Of a stretch of 64,000 nt of DNA, positions 33,441 through 46,200 are shown piece by piece (the first letter of the stretch is position 1; each line of letters opens with the position of its first letter). Both the position numbers and the translations under genes were made by a program. Origin of the DNA: Progne subis subis (Eukaryota > Chordata > Aves > Passeriformes > Hirundinidae); NCBI GenBank assembly GCA_022316685.1, contig JAKJHU010000033.1, forward strand, positions 5,234,321 through 5,298,320, written 5' to 3'. The notes below the pieces were generated by a model. It was not told the DNA's origin and did not search any database. It worked only from the letters and a program-made list of their open reading frames with translations.

Positions 33441-35579
33441 GTGTACAGATGTTTGCATCTCCATGCTAATGTTCCCCAGTATGTCAGGTGAGGATTTGGA
33501 AGGCAGCATTCCCACCCAGGGCACCTTGGTGTTAAATCCTGGACAGCGTTTCTCTGCACATCAACCAAGCCCATAATTCTGCGAAGGAATTACGGTGGTG
33601 ATTCACCAAGTTGTGTGGTTGTCTGTGAACATGATGTCTACCTCGTCTAGAATACCTATGCAACAACAACCATTAAGAACTGAAGATGCCTCTTATTTGT
33701 AAACTTTTGCCCCAAACGTTGCCAGGCTTTGAAAGATCCGTGTCTGTGCACGGGCAGACAGGAACATTGTGTTACTATAAAAAAGTGCCTGGGGTTTATG
33801 GTATCTCAGCTCTTGCCTGCAGTCAGGGTAGAGGCCTGGAACAGCAGCAGTGCTCAAGATCCCTCCTTGGGATTTCCAGAGCAGGAGAGCTAATGCCTTC
33901 TAACCCTCTCATAAGTCTAAACATGACTTCTGCTGACAGGGAATGAGCATCCTGTAGCTTCAAGTCTAGTCATCAACATTTTGTCTACGTTGACTAGAAA
34001 GGGGCTGGTGTTGCCATAAATTAGCAAGATGATACATAAGAACTCCTGTCCTTGCCATCTGCAACAAAGCAGAATAAAATACTCAAAACTCGCAGTTCTG
34101 CTTGCAGCGCTGAGGCAAGTCACATGCAGTCAGCTGGTGTGTCTGCTGTTTATTTCCATGCAGAATAAAAAATAGTTTATAAATTGTAACTTCTCCCCAT
34201 TCTGGCTACTAGGTCTAAGCACAAGTATGTCAGGCTTTTTCTGCAAATAGCAATCTCCTAGGATGTGAAACATGGTTAATTTATCTTAAATAATTCAATA
34301 GAATGTCAATATTCCACTACTCCCTCTACTTAGAGTGACAGGTGTGTTCAAATTAGTAGCCCTGAAGAATAAAGAATATTCAGGACATGCTTTTATCTCA
34401 GGAAAGGAAGAACTCAGTGCAGCTGCATAAGTTTTTAAAGTAGCAGAGTGAACACCAGCCTGCTGCCTGGATGACAGGTAATTCGAGCACAAATATTGTT
34501 GCTCTGGGAAAAGAAGTGGTATATACATTTTGTACCCAATTGGTAATCAGCGAGTGTTCTCTGTATGTGAATTATATTCTGTATTTTACATACACATGCA
34601 GGATATACAACATAATGTGGGAGTGGGTGCTGCAAAATACTGTTTCATATTTCCATGCTAATTCTATCAAAAACAAAAGATTTTCTTAAGGCAGATCATG
34701 TGATGAGTTGAGGCAGCTAGACTTGTTGCTCAGTGACAATTTGGAAATCTGTTAATTGGTAAAAAGAGCCCTGACACCATGCCTGGAACTGCTGGGGAAG
34801 AAGTTGCTCCCTTTTCCAGGTCATGATCGCCATAATTTGAGCAACAATCACGGAAGTTATAGTGGGGTAAGACACTCTCCATTTTCCTTTTCATCGCTCT
34901 GACAAAGCCGCATTCCCTGCCATAGTGTGTTTTTATCTGTATTATCAAATCCATTTTTGTGTGTCTGAAGAAATAGAGGTGAGGGCATCTAAGATTTCCT
35001 TTGGAAAACTATTGCAGATGAGTGGTATTTTCTTTATATTTTAAGTCTGTCACTTAAGTCTCCTGCTCATTTGTGTAACCCCCCTCTCCATTCAAGTGCT
35101 CACATCCTTTTGATATTAGCAGGGATGAATTGATTAATTTGGGCACAGGAAGGAGGCAAGGCAGGGCTGCCCTCTGTTTAACCCAGCGGTGCCAGCTAGT
35201 CTGGGTCAGAATCATGACTAAACTCTAGCTGAGACATTTCTGTGGCTGATCAAGATGTTAGGGCACCACCCAGAAAAATAGCCGAGGCTAGCTCGGCAGT
35301 GTTGTTTTAAGACTTAAAGTGTACATGCTGTTTTAATCTCAAACATGTAACTTGCCTGCTCTGCAGTGGGCAGTCAGGCTGAAGGACCCTCCTCTTCCTG
35401 CAAACATGCTGGTGCATTTTAGTATGGTGGGTGTGTTCACCCACAGTTCCTGGGAAAGTGGCTAGGGAAAGTGGCCATGTGAGCAGGTGTAGCCCTTTCC
35501 TTCCTAGGAGATCCCATGTGGGTGCCCATGCCTTTGTCTTCCTTGCTGATGTACAGGGCAGTGGCCCAGGGAGAGTGTA
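33441..35579. other. Noncoding stretch
   Basis: No gene or repeat recognised apart from the start of the CR1 element at its right edge. Confidence 0.6.
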
Positions 35580-36132
35580 AAGAGCCTGAGGGAGGTGATC
35601 CTTCTCCTCTGCTAAGCCCTGGTGATATCTGGGATGCTGGGCCCAGTGCTGGGCTCCCTGCTACAAAAGAGGCATGAACTTAATGAAGTGAGTTCACCAA
35701 AGGGCCCTAAAAATGATTAAGGGACTGGAAATCCTTCAAATAAGGAAAGGTTGTGAGAGCCGTGACTGCTCAGCCTGGAAAAGCGGGGCCAGAGGGATCT
35801 TGTCATTGTATATAAATACCTGCTGGGGGAGTAAAAACGATGGAGCCAAGCCTTTCTTGGTGATGCCTGGTGACAGGACAGCAAGGCAATGGGCACGGAC
35901 TGGGATACAGGAAGTTCTATTTCAGTGTAAGAAACAGTAGGCTTTTCTACTGTAAATATGATCAAACACTGGACTGTGCTGTGCAGACAGGTTGTGGCAT
36001 TTCCATCCTTGGAGGTAGCAAAACCCAACTGGACAGCCCTGAGGAGCCTGCTGCAGCAGACCGTGCTCTGAGCAGGACAGTTGGATGAGACCAGAGGTCC
36101 CTCCAATCCCAGCTGTTCTGTGATGCTGTAAT
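35580..36132 (+). mobile_element. CR1 LINE, 5'-truncated and decayed 3' end
   Basis: The sequence follows the end of CR1 ORF2 and its tail in order. 'gagggaggtgatcctt' is at 35589. 'gggcccagtgctgggctccc' is near 35639. 'atgattaagggactgg' is at 35713. 'ataaatacctgctggggg' is near 35811. 'gacaggacagcaaggcaatggg' is near 35872. 'ccatccttggaggtagcaaa' is near 36003, and the 'ccagaggtccctccaa' to 'ttctgtgatgctgta' tail runs to about 36131. This is the C-terminal part of the reverse-transcriptase protein followed by the short 3' UTR. The frame is broken by stops and shifts, so no product is expected. 5' truncation is normal for CR1. It is the clearest indication of an avian or sauropsid source. Confidence 0.92.
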
Positions 36133-37190
36133 CCTTGGAGCTGTTTGAACATGTAATTGTTGACCTTGCAATGGTCAATACTAAGGCAACGGTCATGTCC
36201 CCCTTCAAACTAACAGTCCTAATTTGTTTATGCTTCCAACCCACTATTATATTAAGCCACAGTACAGCTGACCCCCTGAGAAGAGGTAACTGAAGCTTTT
36301 GTTAAAGAATGTACACTGATTGGCTCCGTGCCCCTGTCTTCCGAGTTTAGAGGAAAAAAGGGGGCCACTAGTTTATTTAACTTGACTTAATATCTTCCTG
36401 TATTTGGTTGACCTTAACTCTCAATTTTCTAATGAAGCTTGAAGACACTCATGAACTGAATTTATTAATGCTTTCCTTTGTTGTGAAATGATTTAATTCT
36501 GTTTAGCCCTTATCACTTGCCCTTTGGAGTTCATGTGTGTTCCTAAGGAGGAGCAATGAATGGATGTTTCCTGCTCTAGGTGTGTGCAAGCATTTCTCCA
36601 AAATTTGAGTGTGGAAGTGAAGCAAAGCTGTTAACCCAGAGTAGCCTCTCCTTTGTAGCACAGGTATTCTTTGTGTGTTTTGACAACTTTTGAGGAATTC
36701 AGCCAATATCCTGCATTTACTGGGTTAGCTGTATGCTTCCTGCTTCATCAGCCCATGAGTTGGTGGCAGTTCTCATTGCTCAAAGGAATTGCTGCTTGAG
36801 ATCCTGTTTCAGATTTTTGAGATTCGCTTTTTTCTTCCTTAATTGTTCAATCCTATTAATATTCAAAAACGAACCCAATTATTATTTGGCTTCATTCCTA
36901 ATTTAGTTTTGACTCCTTGCAGTGCGATTCCAAAATGTAGTCATTCTAACGGCATGAAAGCAGGGAATGTCTTGTCATTTTGATGGACTGATTTTGATAA
37001 AACATGGCTTAAATCTATTCCTGCCACAGATGTACTTTTCAACCTGGTACTTTTTTTAATATTCTGACTTTGATTTCAATGCTGCAGAATTCATACAGTG
37101 CAGAAATCTCTGGAGGATTTGGGGACTGGACTAGATTTCGTTTGCCAGGCTGAGTTTTTTCGGAAAACTTGCTCTTAGTGACAGGTGTTC
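36133..37190. other. Noncoding stretch
   Basis: No gene recognised. A small imperfect inverted repeat (ATTGTTGACC ... GGTCAAT) lies near 36157-36180 and is too short to call. Confidence 0.6.
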
Positions 37191-37192
37191 CT

Positions 37193-37269
37193 TTATGAGG
37201 AATCTGAAGAAAGGACTCTTACATGAGGATACAGGGGATGGCAGAACAACATGTAAGAGTCCCTCATAA
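37193..37269. other. Hairpin with a perfect 13-bp stem
   Basis: 37213-37225 (GGACTCTTACATG) is exactly complementary in inverted order to 37250-37262, with a 24-base loop. Outside it TTATGAG (37193-37199) pairs with CTCATAA (37263-37269) across a one-sided 13-base bulge. Length and shape are near those of a small-RNA precursor or a short fold-back repeat, but the bulge and long loop are atypical for a microRNA. I recognise no known microRNA seed. Confidence 0.6.
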
Positions 37270-37530
37270 TTTCTGGAGTAACCAACCCTCTGTTTTAACT
37301 AATGATATTGGAATTTGATCGTGGATGTCCCCACTGTTATCAATTTGACCTCCTAACCTGATGATGGTTTTAATGTGGCTTCATCTGCCTCCATTCCATA
37401 TGTGTATGTGTGTTCTGTTTGTATGTGAGCAGCTTTAGCCCTAAATCAAAAGTCAGTGGGAGACTATTACGTGTAGGATTTGGGTGGGAGGTTTTTGCAG
37501 GTGATGTGACAGCAGGAGGTCATTCTGTGC

Positions 37531-37582
37531 GTCACAGAATAATTTCCTTTGGAAGAAATCTCTGGCCCAGCGTCCCACACTC
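37531..37582 (-). repeat. Probable CR1 LINE tail fragment, antisense
   Basis: 'gtcacagaataatttccttt' followed by 'ggaagaaatctctgg' and 'cccagcgtcccac' resembles the reverse complement of the CR1 tail (consensus style 'tcacagaatcattt...ggttggaa...ctctgg...agtcc'). The match is short and diverged, so confidence is modest. Confidence 0.4.
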
Positions 37583-40310
37583 ACGGCTATGCTTTTAAAA
37601 GTGCTAGCTTTCATTTAGGGAGGGGGTTGCTGGCATGGAGCTGACATGCTCAGACCCACTGCTGGCTTTAGCAAGGGTTGAACCCACTGAGATGGTCGCA
37701 CAATAATTTCTTAAGGGCTTGGACCTGGCCCACCTCTAGTTGTGGGAGTGAGGCTGTTCCAACAGGAACTATGAGGATGGAGCTCATTTCACGCTGGCTT
37801 CTCAAAAGCTTTCAGGAGGTGGTGACTTCATCAGCATGGCTGATAAACAAACTTGGCTTTTATAAAAATAGACTGATGGTCTGGCAGGAATTCCAGCCTG
37901 TCCAAATGGGTCTGCTCCTGCCAAGCAGCGTGGCTCCTGCTGTGTGAAAAGGGTGTGCCCCTACTCCCTCTCAGCCTTCACATTTCCCTGCTTCTTCCCA
38001 ATCAGATGGTAAATACCTCTCGGCACATAGCATTAAGGTTGGTAAATCAGTTGTGCAAATACTGCCAAGTAAGTAAATACAGTAGAAAATGGAACATTCA
38101 CTCCTTTTGTTTAGTTATCAATACAGATTGAAAGGCAAGTCACTTTAAGTAATTGTGTTTAAGTCATTAAACATGGTTTAATAATGACAATAGTAGGGTG
38201 TGTCCTGAGACAGGAGGCAAAGCAGTACACCTCTAATAGCCTAAAAGTGGATTATTTCTGTTAACAAACCTATCTCGTTGGGATTAGTTCAGAGGAGGGA
38301 AGTTTGATGAACACCCACTTTTGAACAAATCCCGAATGTTCTTATTGTCCTGCTACTCGTAAGTTGAGCTCATGTAAAATGTAAAGTTCTTTTCAGCACT
38401 ATCTCTGTTAAACATTGAATAAAATCTCTCTTGACATAACGACCATGGGTTATGTGCAATGTATGACTAGAAAAAAGGTTCCCTGTACCACAGGGTATAA
38501 AGTTGCTATCCATATTACATGTTTTTTCCAGTCTAAGCCAGCAGTGAGTATTCCTGATTCTGCATGTTGGATCAAGAGTACTGTTGGATGAAATAAAGTG
38601 TACAAAATTATAGTGGTAAGCAAGTGAATCTTTCAAGGCTAATTAAAAAAAATATACGGCTGTTTTCTAAACTTCTCAGGGATTTTTAATCTTCGAAACC
38701 AGTCTCCACAGAGATGGATTAGTGAGGAGAGAACAGATGAAGCAATCAAAGGTGCCAGATAAATGCAGTTTATCATGTTTCCACAATTTATCACCTAATT
38801 ATCCTCCTCATTGTGTGTGTATATGTGTCTATACGTGTATATATAATGTGTATGAGTATTAAATGTGTTTATGGAATGATACTGCTCCTGGATTTTCCAC
38901 AGCATGTTCTATAAACTGCTGGGGGTGGCATGCTTGCTTTTTTTTTTTCGTAAGTGCAGTATGTGAAATCTCACCAGACACAGCTAAACCAGAGCACATT
39001 GCTGACATACCAGCTATTTCATAGATGACATGACTTACGTGGAATTAACAGATCCTATCCAATTCTCTTAAACTCATACAATGAAATCTCATAAACCTGT
39101 AAAATGTGTGATTCTTTTAAATAGTGAAGTAGATTTTAAATGCTGCCCATAATTTCCAGAGCGTGAATTTTTGCTTGATGGCAATTCTTTCCTGTCATGT
39201 TATTATTGCTGGTTTTGTTGCTGAACAGGTTAAGACTATGATCCACCACCTCAGCTGTGTGGCTTTCCTGGTTGAGATGGCTCTTCCTAAGCCAGGATAC
39301 AAAGTGCAGCACTTACTGGGCCCACTCCTAATCCTTTAGTCATACAATGACTTTTCCATTTTTCAGGTCCAGTAATATAACTATGACCTCACTTCTACAT
39401 AGCACTTCAACACCTTGTTTTTCTGTGTTGGACTGTGGTTTATATGTTTCAAGAGGACCTTTTATGAATTTGTGAGTCTTTGCAGGCAAATAACTTACTA
39501 AAACTCTGTTTCTGTTAAGAAGCAACATATGAACCTAAGGTTTTTTTTCTTTCCCCCTGCTTATCCTATTCTTGTGCATGTTCTATACAGGCCTCATACC
39601 TTCAGGCATGGTGTCATTTCTACCCAAGGCCTATTTAAAACTTCATGTTTGGCAGAGTAGTAGAGGCAAAGTTGTTTCCACATGGAAACAATCTCGTGTC
39701 TTGCTTTGAACCCATCCAGGTCTCTCAGGGAGCAGTCAGGTGAGATTGGAGGAGTGCATCTCATGGTGCCTGTAAATAGCTCAGTGGGGATGGGACTTAG
39801 GTGCCCATCTTGGAGGGAAGTCCACCCCAGCTGTGGTGGGCCGTGGCATAACCCAAGGAGAGGAGGTGCATCACACCTGGCTCTTTAGAATGAGTATCAG
39901 AGCTATGTCTTACCTCAAAGGGGTAGGATGCACTTGCAAATAGGGGTAAATGCTTGTGTTGTGCTAAAGCAGAAGGCTTTATTGAATCCAGTACTAGTTT
40001 CACTTTTCCAGTGAAGGACAGCAGGGGAACATTTAGTTCACACCAGACTTACTTTTCTTTTACAAAGCACTGAATTCTGATTTATTGTTTTATTTAATTT
40101 TAATCCTTAAATATATTCTTCTTAGGAGAAGAGATAAGGAGAAGTGAGAGAGGGTGCCAGTGGCATCTCAGCCTCTTCATCCTGCTCTCCAATCTCCAGC
40201 CACCTTCTGCCTGACAGGCTCTTCACTCAGCCCCTCGGGTCCAGGCTCTGGTGTCAGTCTTTCACCTCTCAAGAAAACAAAGTTTGCAGGGAGATAATAC
40301 TGGATTTAAC
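37583..40310. other. Noncoding stretch
   Basis: No supported gene. A short TG/TA repeat lies at about 38812-38852. Flanking sequence at 38700-38810 and 39120-39230 is unique, AT-rich and enhancer-like, but I see no distinctive motif. Confidence 0.55.
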
Positions 40311-40871
40311 ATGATCTACAGGATTGGGGTCAAGGGTGGTGATGAGGGCCTTCAATCAGTAGACGCTCGTTTGAGCGTGTCATCGCTGCCGGTGGCTCTC
40401 AGATCAGACTTCTGCTTACAACAAGCTGAAGTGACAGGTGAGAAACCTGCTTCTCACAGCAGGCAGGAAAAAGCTGCTGGGTACTCGTGGCCAGGAAAGG
40501 ATAAACATGGCTTGAAAATAGAAGTAAGTTGGTTGCTGGCTGGGAAAAGGAGAGCAGATGTTTTGATTTCCTTCTTGCCAGCGAACACAGTGCCTGTTTG
40601 TGGATGTGGCTGGGATGGCCCCCCTGGTTCTTTTTGGAGATATATTTCCAGCTTAGAAAGAGATGAGAAAACCAGCAGCAATGACAGCAAGCAGCAGTAC
40701 TGCCGGACTGGACGGTGCAACATGAGTCCAGAGCCCAGCCCCTGGGGGGGATGTTGGTGTAGATGTCTCGGGCCAGCACGTGGGTGCATGGTGCACACGG
40801 CTGTGCTGAAACAGCAACATGTCCCCAGGGCTTGTGGAAACCCCAGAGCCATCCTGGAGACAGCCAGATAG
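40311..40871 (+). other. Longest ATG reading frame in the window, probably not a gene
   Basis: An ATG frame of 186 codons, which extends 20 codons further upstream only if GTG is allowed. It contains no domain, signal peptide or repeat that I recognise. Opposite-strand frames of 169 and 178 codons cover the same region, showing that low stop density here reflects base composition. No promoter, CpG cluster or poly-A signal is arranged around it. I list it only because it is the longest. Confidence 0.12.
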
Positions 40872-41429
40872 GAAATAATAGCAATAAAAGAACTTTTCTG
40901 CCTTGCATAGGTTAAGACTTGTTGCTGTCCAGAGCAAGGAATAAAAACCCTGGATAGGAAGGTTTGGTTTGGATTAGGGAGCGGGGGCATTTAGGTGACA
41001 GTGGCAGAAGATGGAAACCCTGTGGGTGCTTCATCCCCAGAGCAGAGTGAGTGAGCAACACTGTCACAGTGGGCTGGACATGCGTGAGTGAGCATGGTAC
41101 AAAACTTCTGCCATCTGCCCTGCTTGGGAAGGTAATGGCAGTTTCCAGCAGGTAAATTCCTCTGTAATCTAATTCCTCTCTTTGTAATGACTGGAGACCT
41201 GCGACTTCAGCTGAGCAAGAAATTTAGATAATTGATCCCAGTGTATAAGCCAAGGAAAGGGAAGAAAAGCAGAGGTGGATAAAGGAGAAGAAAGAAAACA
41301 ACAGCAGCTGATTTAATGTTGTTTCTGATTTCTGTGTTGTAAGAGGGAAGCAATTTTCCATCTGGAAATGGAAATGTTGCAAGTTGGAAAGGATTGTCTT
41401 GAGTATTAAAACAGCAGACTTCAAATCAA

Positions 41430-41512
41430 GGAGGTTGTTGCCCTTTTTGACTTCGGGTGTGTCACTTAACCTTGTACTTACCATTTCAGTAGTAGAAATG
41501 GTTGGTCCCTGT
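41430..41512 (-). repeat. MIR-like SINE fragment, antisense
   Basis: 'tttgacttcgggtgtgtcac' followed by 'ttaacctt' and 'ccatttcagtagtagaaatgg' follows antisense MIR wording ('tgaccttgggcaagtcacttaacct ... catctgtaaaatgg') in order. Old and diverged. Confidence 0.45.
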
Positions 41513-41836
41513 GCAGCTGTGGTAACAAGCAGCCTCCATTATATAAAAATACAAGTGAAAGACCCCTATAGATTATTCTTAATTGTACAACCAGCAAATT
41601 CTATGTAACAGCCTGTTGCAGGTCCACTCTCAGAGAGCTAGCTTTGGTCAAGTGTTAAATCCACTACAAAAGAAATTAGTCATCTTCAAGTAGGACACTC
41701 TGAGTTTTGTGAAGAAAACTCTTGGGTTTGTACAAGGAGGCTTTCTTGACCTTTTTTTAGCTGGGTGGTAAAGGCAAGGGGAAAAATAATAAATCCCTTG
41801 GTTTGTGTGTCACTAAGTGACTCCAGTGATTTTCCA

Positions 41837-42050
41837 CGCTGCATTAGTAGATCGGGGATGGCCAAGGTGCAGCCGGCCCTCCCGTGTCCCCGGTGCCACC
41901 ATCACGCCGTCCCGCTCCGCACTGGGAGCGGCCGCCAAGCGCTCGGTGACCTCCTTCCGCTCGCCCCATTGACGCCGCGCGTTAACGGGCAGAGAGGAAG
42001 GCAGGAGTTTGGCCAAGCACGGGGCGAAAGAGGAGGGGGAGGGAACTCGA
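41837..42050. promoter_or_regulatory. Isolated CpG island (orphan)
   Basis: About 23 CpGs in roughly 215 bp by my count, including a GCGGCCGC octamer at about 41928 and CGCCGCGCG near 41974. Flanking DNA is CpG-poor. A 121-codon + strand frame crosses it but begins outside the island and has no recognisable domain. I find no clear first exon with donor. This is an orphan promoter candidate or a GC-rich insertion. Confidence 0.55.
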
Positions 42051-43059
42051 CAAAAACCCCAGCCTCTGCTGTGGCTGTGCCAAAAGCAGACAGAGAACGG
42101 GAGCCACAACCAGGGTGGTCAAGAAACTGAGCTGGCTGGCGATGGGTCAGTTGCAAATCACAGCAATCTCCAGTCAGCTCGGCCAAGAAGAGCTTGTGTT
42201 TGCAGTAGTTGTGTGGCTGTACATACCAGAAGTGTGGCTGTCCTTTTCTCTTGGGATAATGACTAGGTGGAGAGGCTCGAAGATGTTAATGATATTCTTG
42301 GTACTCTCAGCCAGGAAAAACAAAGCCCTGGAGAAGTGTGCTTGGTTGTAGAATTCTTTGCTTGGTGTTATTACGGTGGTGTGAATTGCTGACAGGTGTG
42401 TGAGGTGCTCCAGGTAGATGACAGCGTGGGGTTGGCACCCCAGGTAGCTATGGATTGCACTGGGGAATCAGGGTGTTTAATGAAATGGGTGGAAGTTGAT
42501 CAGGACCATTGGACAGGTGATGATGGAAACTCTTTTGTTACCCTTTGCCCCAGCTTCTTCAGTGGACAGGAAGATGGTGGTGGCAAGTAAAGGGTGAAAC
42601 ATCGTTATTGAGCTGTGTTGTTGTCACACCTGCAGATGGAATAATAGCTAGTCGTGTGGTTTGCAACCCAGTCTCCATGAATTACATTTTTGAGCAGTAC
42701 AATGGATACCCCCTGTTCTTCAATTGCTGTCTGAAATATATTTTCCATGAACTCCCACGTAAACGGGTTTTTTTTTTTGGTGACAGATTGCATGTTAAAG
42801 CACTGGAAGATGAAAGCGCCAAATATTTGCTTTAGAAAAACACAGCGAAAGATTCTCTCATCCTCCTTACTCAAACTGCATCAGCCAGAATTCCATTAAC
42901 AAAAATGACTCTCTGTAGTTAAACTTATTGGCACCCCCTGGGCATCATTAAGGCTTCTTCTTTCCCCCGTGTCTTTTCCAGGGGAAGAGACATAGAGGGA
43001 AGCTAATGTAGGACAGTAGTGGCTTGTGCTTGAATCCTGTTTAATATGGTGGAATGAGT
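42051..43059. other. Noncoding stretch
   Basis: No gene or repeat recognised. Short overlapping frames on both strands lack splice context. Confidence 0.6.
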
Positions 43060-43275
43060 CCCCTCAGCAGAGCACAAACAGAGCAGAAAAACAGCCCCTT
43101 CCTGAGCCCCCAGCTCCTTGAGTTAGGGGCTTCAAAAAGTCAAAAGTGGCTTCAATAATTAAAAGGCATCTTGGAATTATGCTGCACCAACTGTCTGCAT
43201 GACCTTGGGCCAGAGCCCACCTCACTCCATGCCTTAGTTCGCCTACCCAGGCAATAGAATTAAGTAATGCTTGTG
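43060..43275 (-). repeat. MIR-like SINE relic, antisense
   Basis: 'gcatgaccttgggccagagc' near 43197 followed by 'ctcactccatgccttagtt' and 'cctacccaggcaatagaatt' matches antisense MIR phrases in order ('tgtgaccttgggcaagtcact ... tgcctcagtttcctcatctg'). The 5' part is less certain, so the left limit is approximate. Confidence 0.5.
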
Positions 43276-46200
43276 TTGCCAAAAATAAACTATATCATTG
43301 GCCACACAGAGTGTGACTAATTTTAAACCTACTGAGAATTTGCTCCATGATCTCCGAGGAGAATGGTCAGCCCTGGCGAGGCAGTCTGATGCTGCCCCAT
43401 AGATGTGCTTTAGGAAATGGGAATTTGGGGTACTCATGAAATCCCACATCTGAAAATACATCTCACTGGATATTGACAGGCAATGAAGTTGTTTAAAAGT
43501 AGCACATCTTCCTTTTTGCTGCTGCTTTCTGTAGGGCCTCATCATCCAAGCCATCCTGCCAGGGACGTATGGTTTGGATTGACGACCTCCTGATATACTT
43601 ACTACACTTTCATTTTCATCTGCCTGCTTCATTCAGGCCTTGCCTCAAAAACAGATACTGGATTCTGGAAAACCAGTGTCTGATTCAACTTGACAAAAGG
43701 CAGATACTTTGGAACTGGCATTTTGAGGGTGTGAGTGGGAGCCTGAGGAAGGGTTCCTTGTGCAGGGAAGGACCTTCTGCTCCTCCCTGCATGGTCCATC
43801 CCTGCACACCCGGGCTCCCAGGCCAGCAATGGTGAGTCATTTGCAGATATCCACACCCACATCCGAAACCATGAAGGGGTCTGGCATGTTTGATAAAATA
43901 ATATTGTAGAAGATTTTAACCAGTGTTTCCTGGGTTTTAAAATTCAAAACTTGACATACAATACGCAGCACTTTACAAAGTGAATGGTGTGAGCATGTGT
44001 TTGTCCTCTAGTACATGTGTGTACACAAATGTGTAAGCTCGTCAAAGGAAAAGAGGAAAAAACACAGTTTACAGAGGCTTTGCATCTACTCCATATACGT
44101 GGTTGCTATAGAAGTGCTTACTGCTCTTCTGACAAATAATCACTTTTTCAGGTCAGCTGACAGCATGTTACTTGCTGTGCAGATGACATCAGCATTTACC
44201 CAAAAAACTATTAATTTGGTTTTGAGGCTTATGTGCTGTTTTTATACTAAGGCAAATTTCATTTCTGGAGACAGGAGAATCATTCTTCAAGCCAAAGCAC
44301 TTGCTTAGAATGAATTTTAGCTGCTGTCCTAAGATTATAAGTTTGTGGAGATATAACAAATTAAAATATGTTGCTGCAGCACTTATTATTGACCATTTTT
44401 AATAACTAGATTTTGTTTGGTTTTACTTTCTGATGGACAGAAGGATCCTGTATTTTTTTCCTGCATTATGTTGGGGGATCAGTGGGACTGTGTGCATGGA
44501 GCAGTCCTCTCAGAATAATTCCTGTGTCTGCCCTGGCACTAGAATAGGCTCTGAGGTTCAATGAAAAACCTGTGCAGTGTTGTACAGTGGTCTTCCTGGC
44601 ACTCATAGGTCTTGCATTTCAGTATATATTAGGATTGGAATTGAAACTTGAGTTTGAGTGCAGTATTGGTGCAAAGTTTTGGTAAGCAAAAGGTTTTCCT
44701 TTCCTTCAGTGTTTCTTTCCACTCAGTAACACTTCTGTCCTTGAGCATCATTCTGAACAGCTACTGACCATATTTTTCTATGCATAATTCTTTATTTAAT
44801 TTTAATTGAGTTCTTGGGTTAGTGTCCTCTTGGCCAGGTATTGGCTTATGGCTTCTTTAGTTTAAATAGGCCTAATAGCAGTGTTTGAAAGGTGTTTGTG
44901 CATAAATCCTTTCAGAGTGGTAGAAATGATAAATGGGAATAGGTTGTTATCTTGTTTAATGGTAGCTTTTCTCTGAATAGTGGGACTATCTGCTGGATTA
45001 ACTTCATCACTGTGAGTATCTAATGGCTACAGAGGTCACTTCCTCCTCTGCAGATCAGTAGATGAGTTGGAGAATTTTCCTTGTCATTTCTGTCCACAAT
45101 TCCATCGTCTGGGGAAGGGCCTTGCTTAATGATTGGATTTTTTGCTTTGTTGGGATGGTTCATTTAGTTAGTGGGTTTTTTTTGAGGTGGATTCTATGTT
45201 TAAGTTTCTTTTTTAAAATTTAACTTCTGGTGGGCAAGGCCTGTGACTGGAGAGGTGCCCCTTTTCTGGAAGCTGCAGGGTCCTGTGGCACTCCCATGAG
45301 CTAGTCCCAAAACCAGAAGTCAGCATCACACTGGTGCCAAGCTTCTCAATCTGTGCCTGAAGTTATGGCCACTGGTGGAAGGAGGGAGAAGACAGTAAGG
45401 AGAGAAAGGAGTAATCCCTGCTGGACCACGCTGCTACATCCTGCTGTGTCTGTGTAGTGAAAGGATGTGGTGGCTGTGACAGCAGCATCAGGTGTGGCAA
45501 AACACCCCGCCCTGATGGGGTGTCAGCTGCAAGAACTAATCCAGCTCTGCATGTGCTGGGATGGGTAGATGCTAAAATTGGATGAGACCTTGCAAATCCT
45601 CCCAATTCTGTTACCAGCTTCTGGTGAGCATGCTGAGAGCACAACTCTGTCTCTACCACCATGTTTTTTTTGACCAGGATCATTGATATCTCCTTTGCAG
45701 CCCTCCTGGCCCTCCTGGCAAGTCCAAGGATGCATTAAACATGTATTTACACTCCGGAAAGCAAGCTGTGGCAGTCTGGAGTATTTTTCTTCAGACTTCT
45801 TATATTTCTGCGTCAGCTTTGATTGTCAGCTCTCCTGCACACATCCATCTGGGCTGAGTCAGGATGTCATCTGTGCAGCTATTCTGGGATGCTGGGGCTG
45901 CTGTGATGGTGCCTTGAAAGAAAACTCCCCTGCTGGTAGTGCCCAGCCAGCATGAAGGTGCCAAGAGAGCAAGAATAAAAGGAGCCAAGACTGGACTGTG
46001 TCTTGGCTTTGTCTGTGTGGCCACAAGAGAGATGCACAGCAGGGAGAGAAACCACTGTTAGCAGCGTGTGGGCTGGAGGAATGCTTCCCAGAAGTGCTGC
46101 CCCTGGAGAGCTCCCTGACTGGGCATGAGGGCTGGCTGTAGCCAACTTCCTCCAGCTGTAGGTGATTTATCTGCTTCTGGATTAGCTCCTCATGTTGGGA

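Noticed and set aside
33276..33574. Frames rich in Y/I/V/C or F
   Set aside because: They are translations of the AT/AC microsatellite and poly-A tract, not proteins.
40251..40990. Reading frames of 206 (+), 178 (-) and 169 (-) codons over the same DNA
   Set aside because: Long overlapping frames on both strands indicate locally low stop density. The 206-codon frame starts at GTG, and none has a recognisable domain or gene context.
45690..45730. Collagen-like string P-P-G-P-P-G-K after an acceptor-like TTTGCAG
   Set aside because: The only donor-like sequence just after it is a GC-type site that would give a 17-base exon, not a multiple of nine as fibrillar collagen exons show. No neighbouring Gly-X-Y exons exist in the window. 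Probably coincidence.
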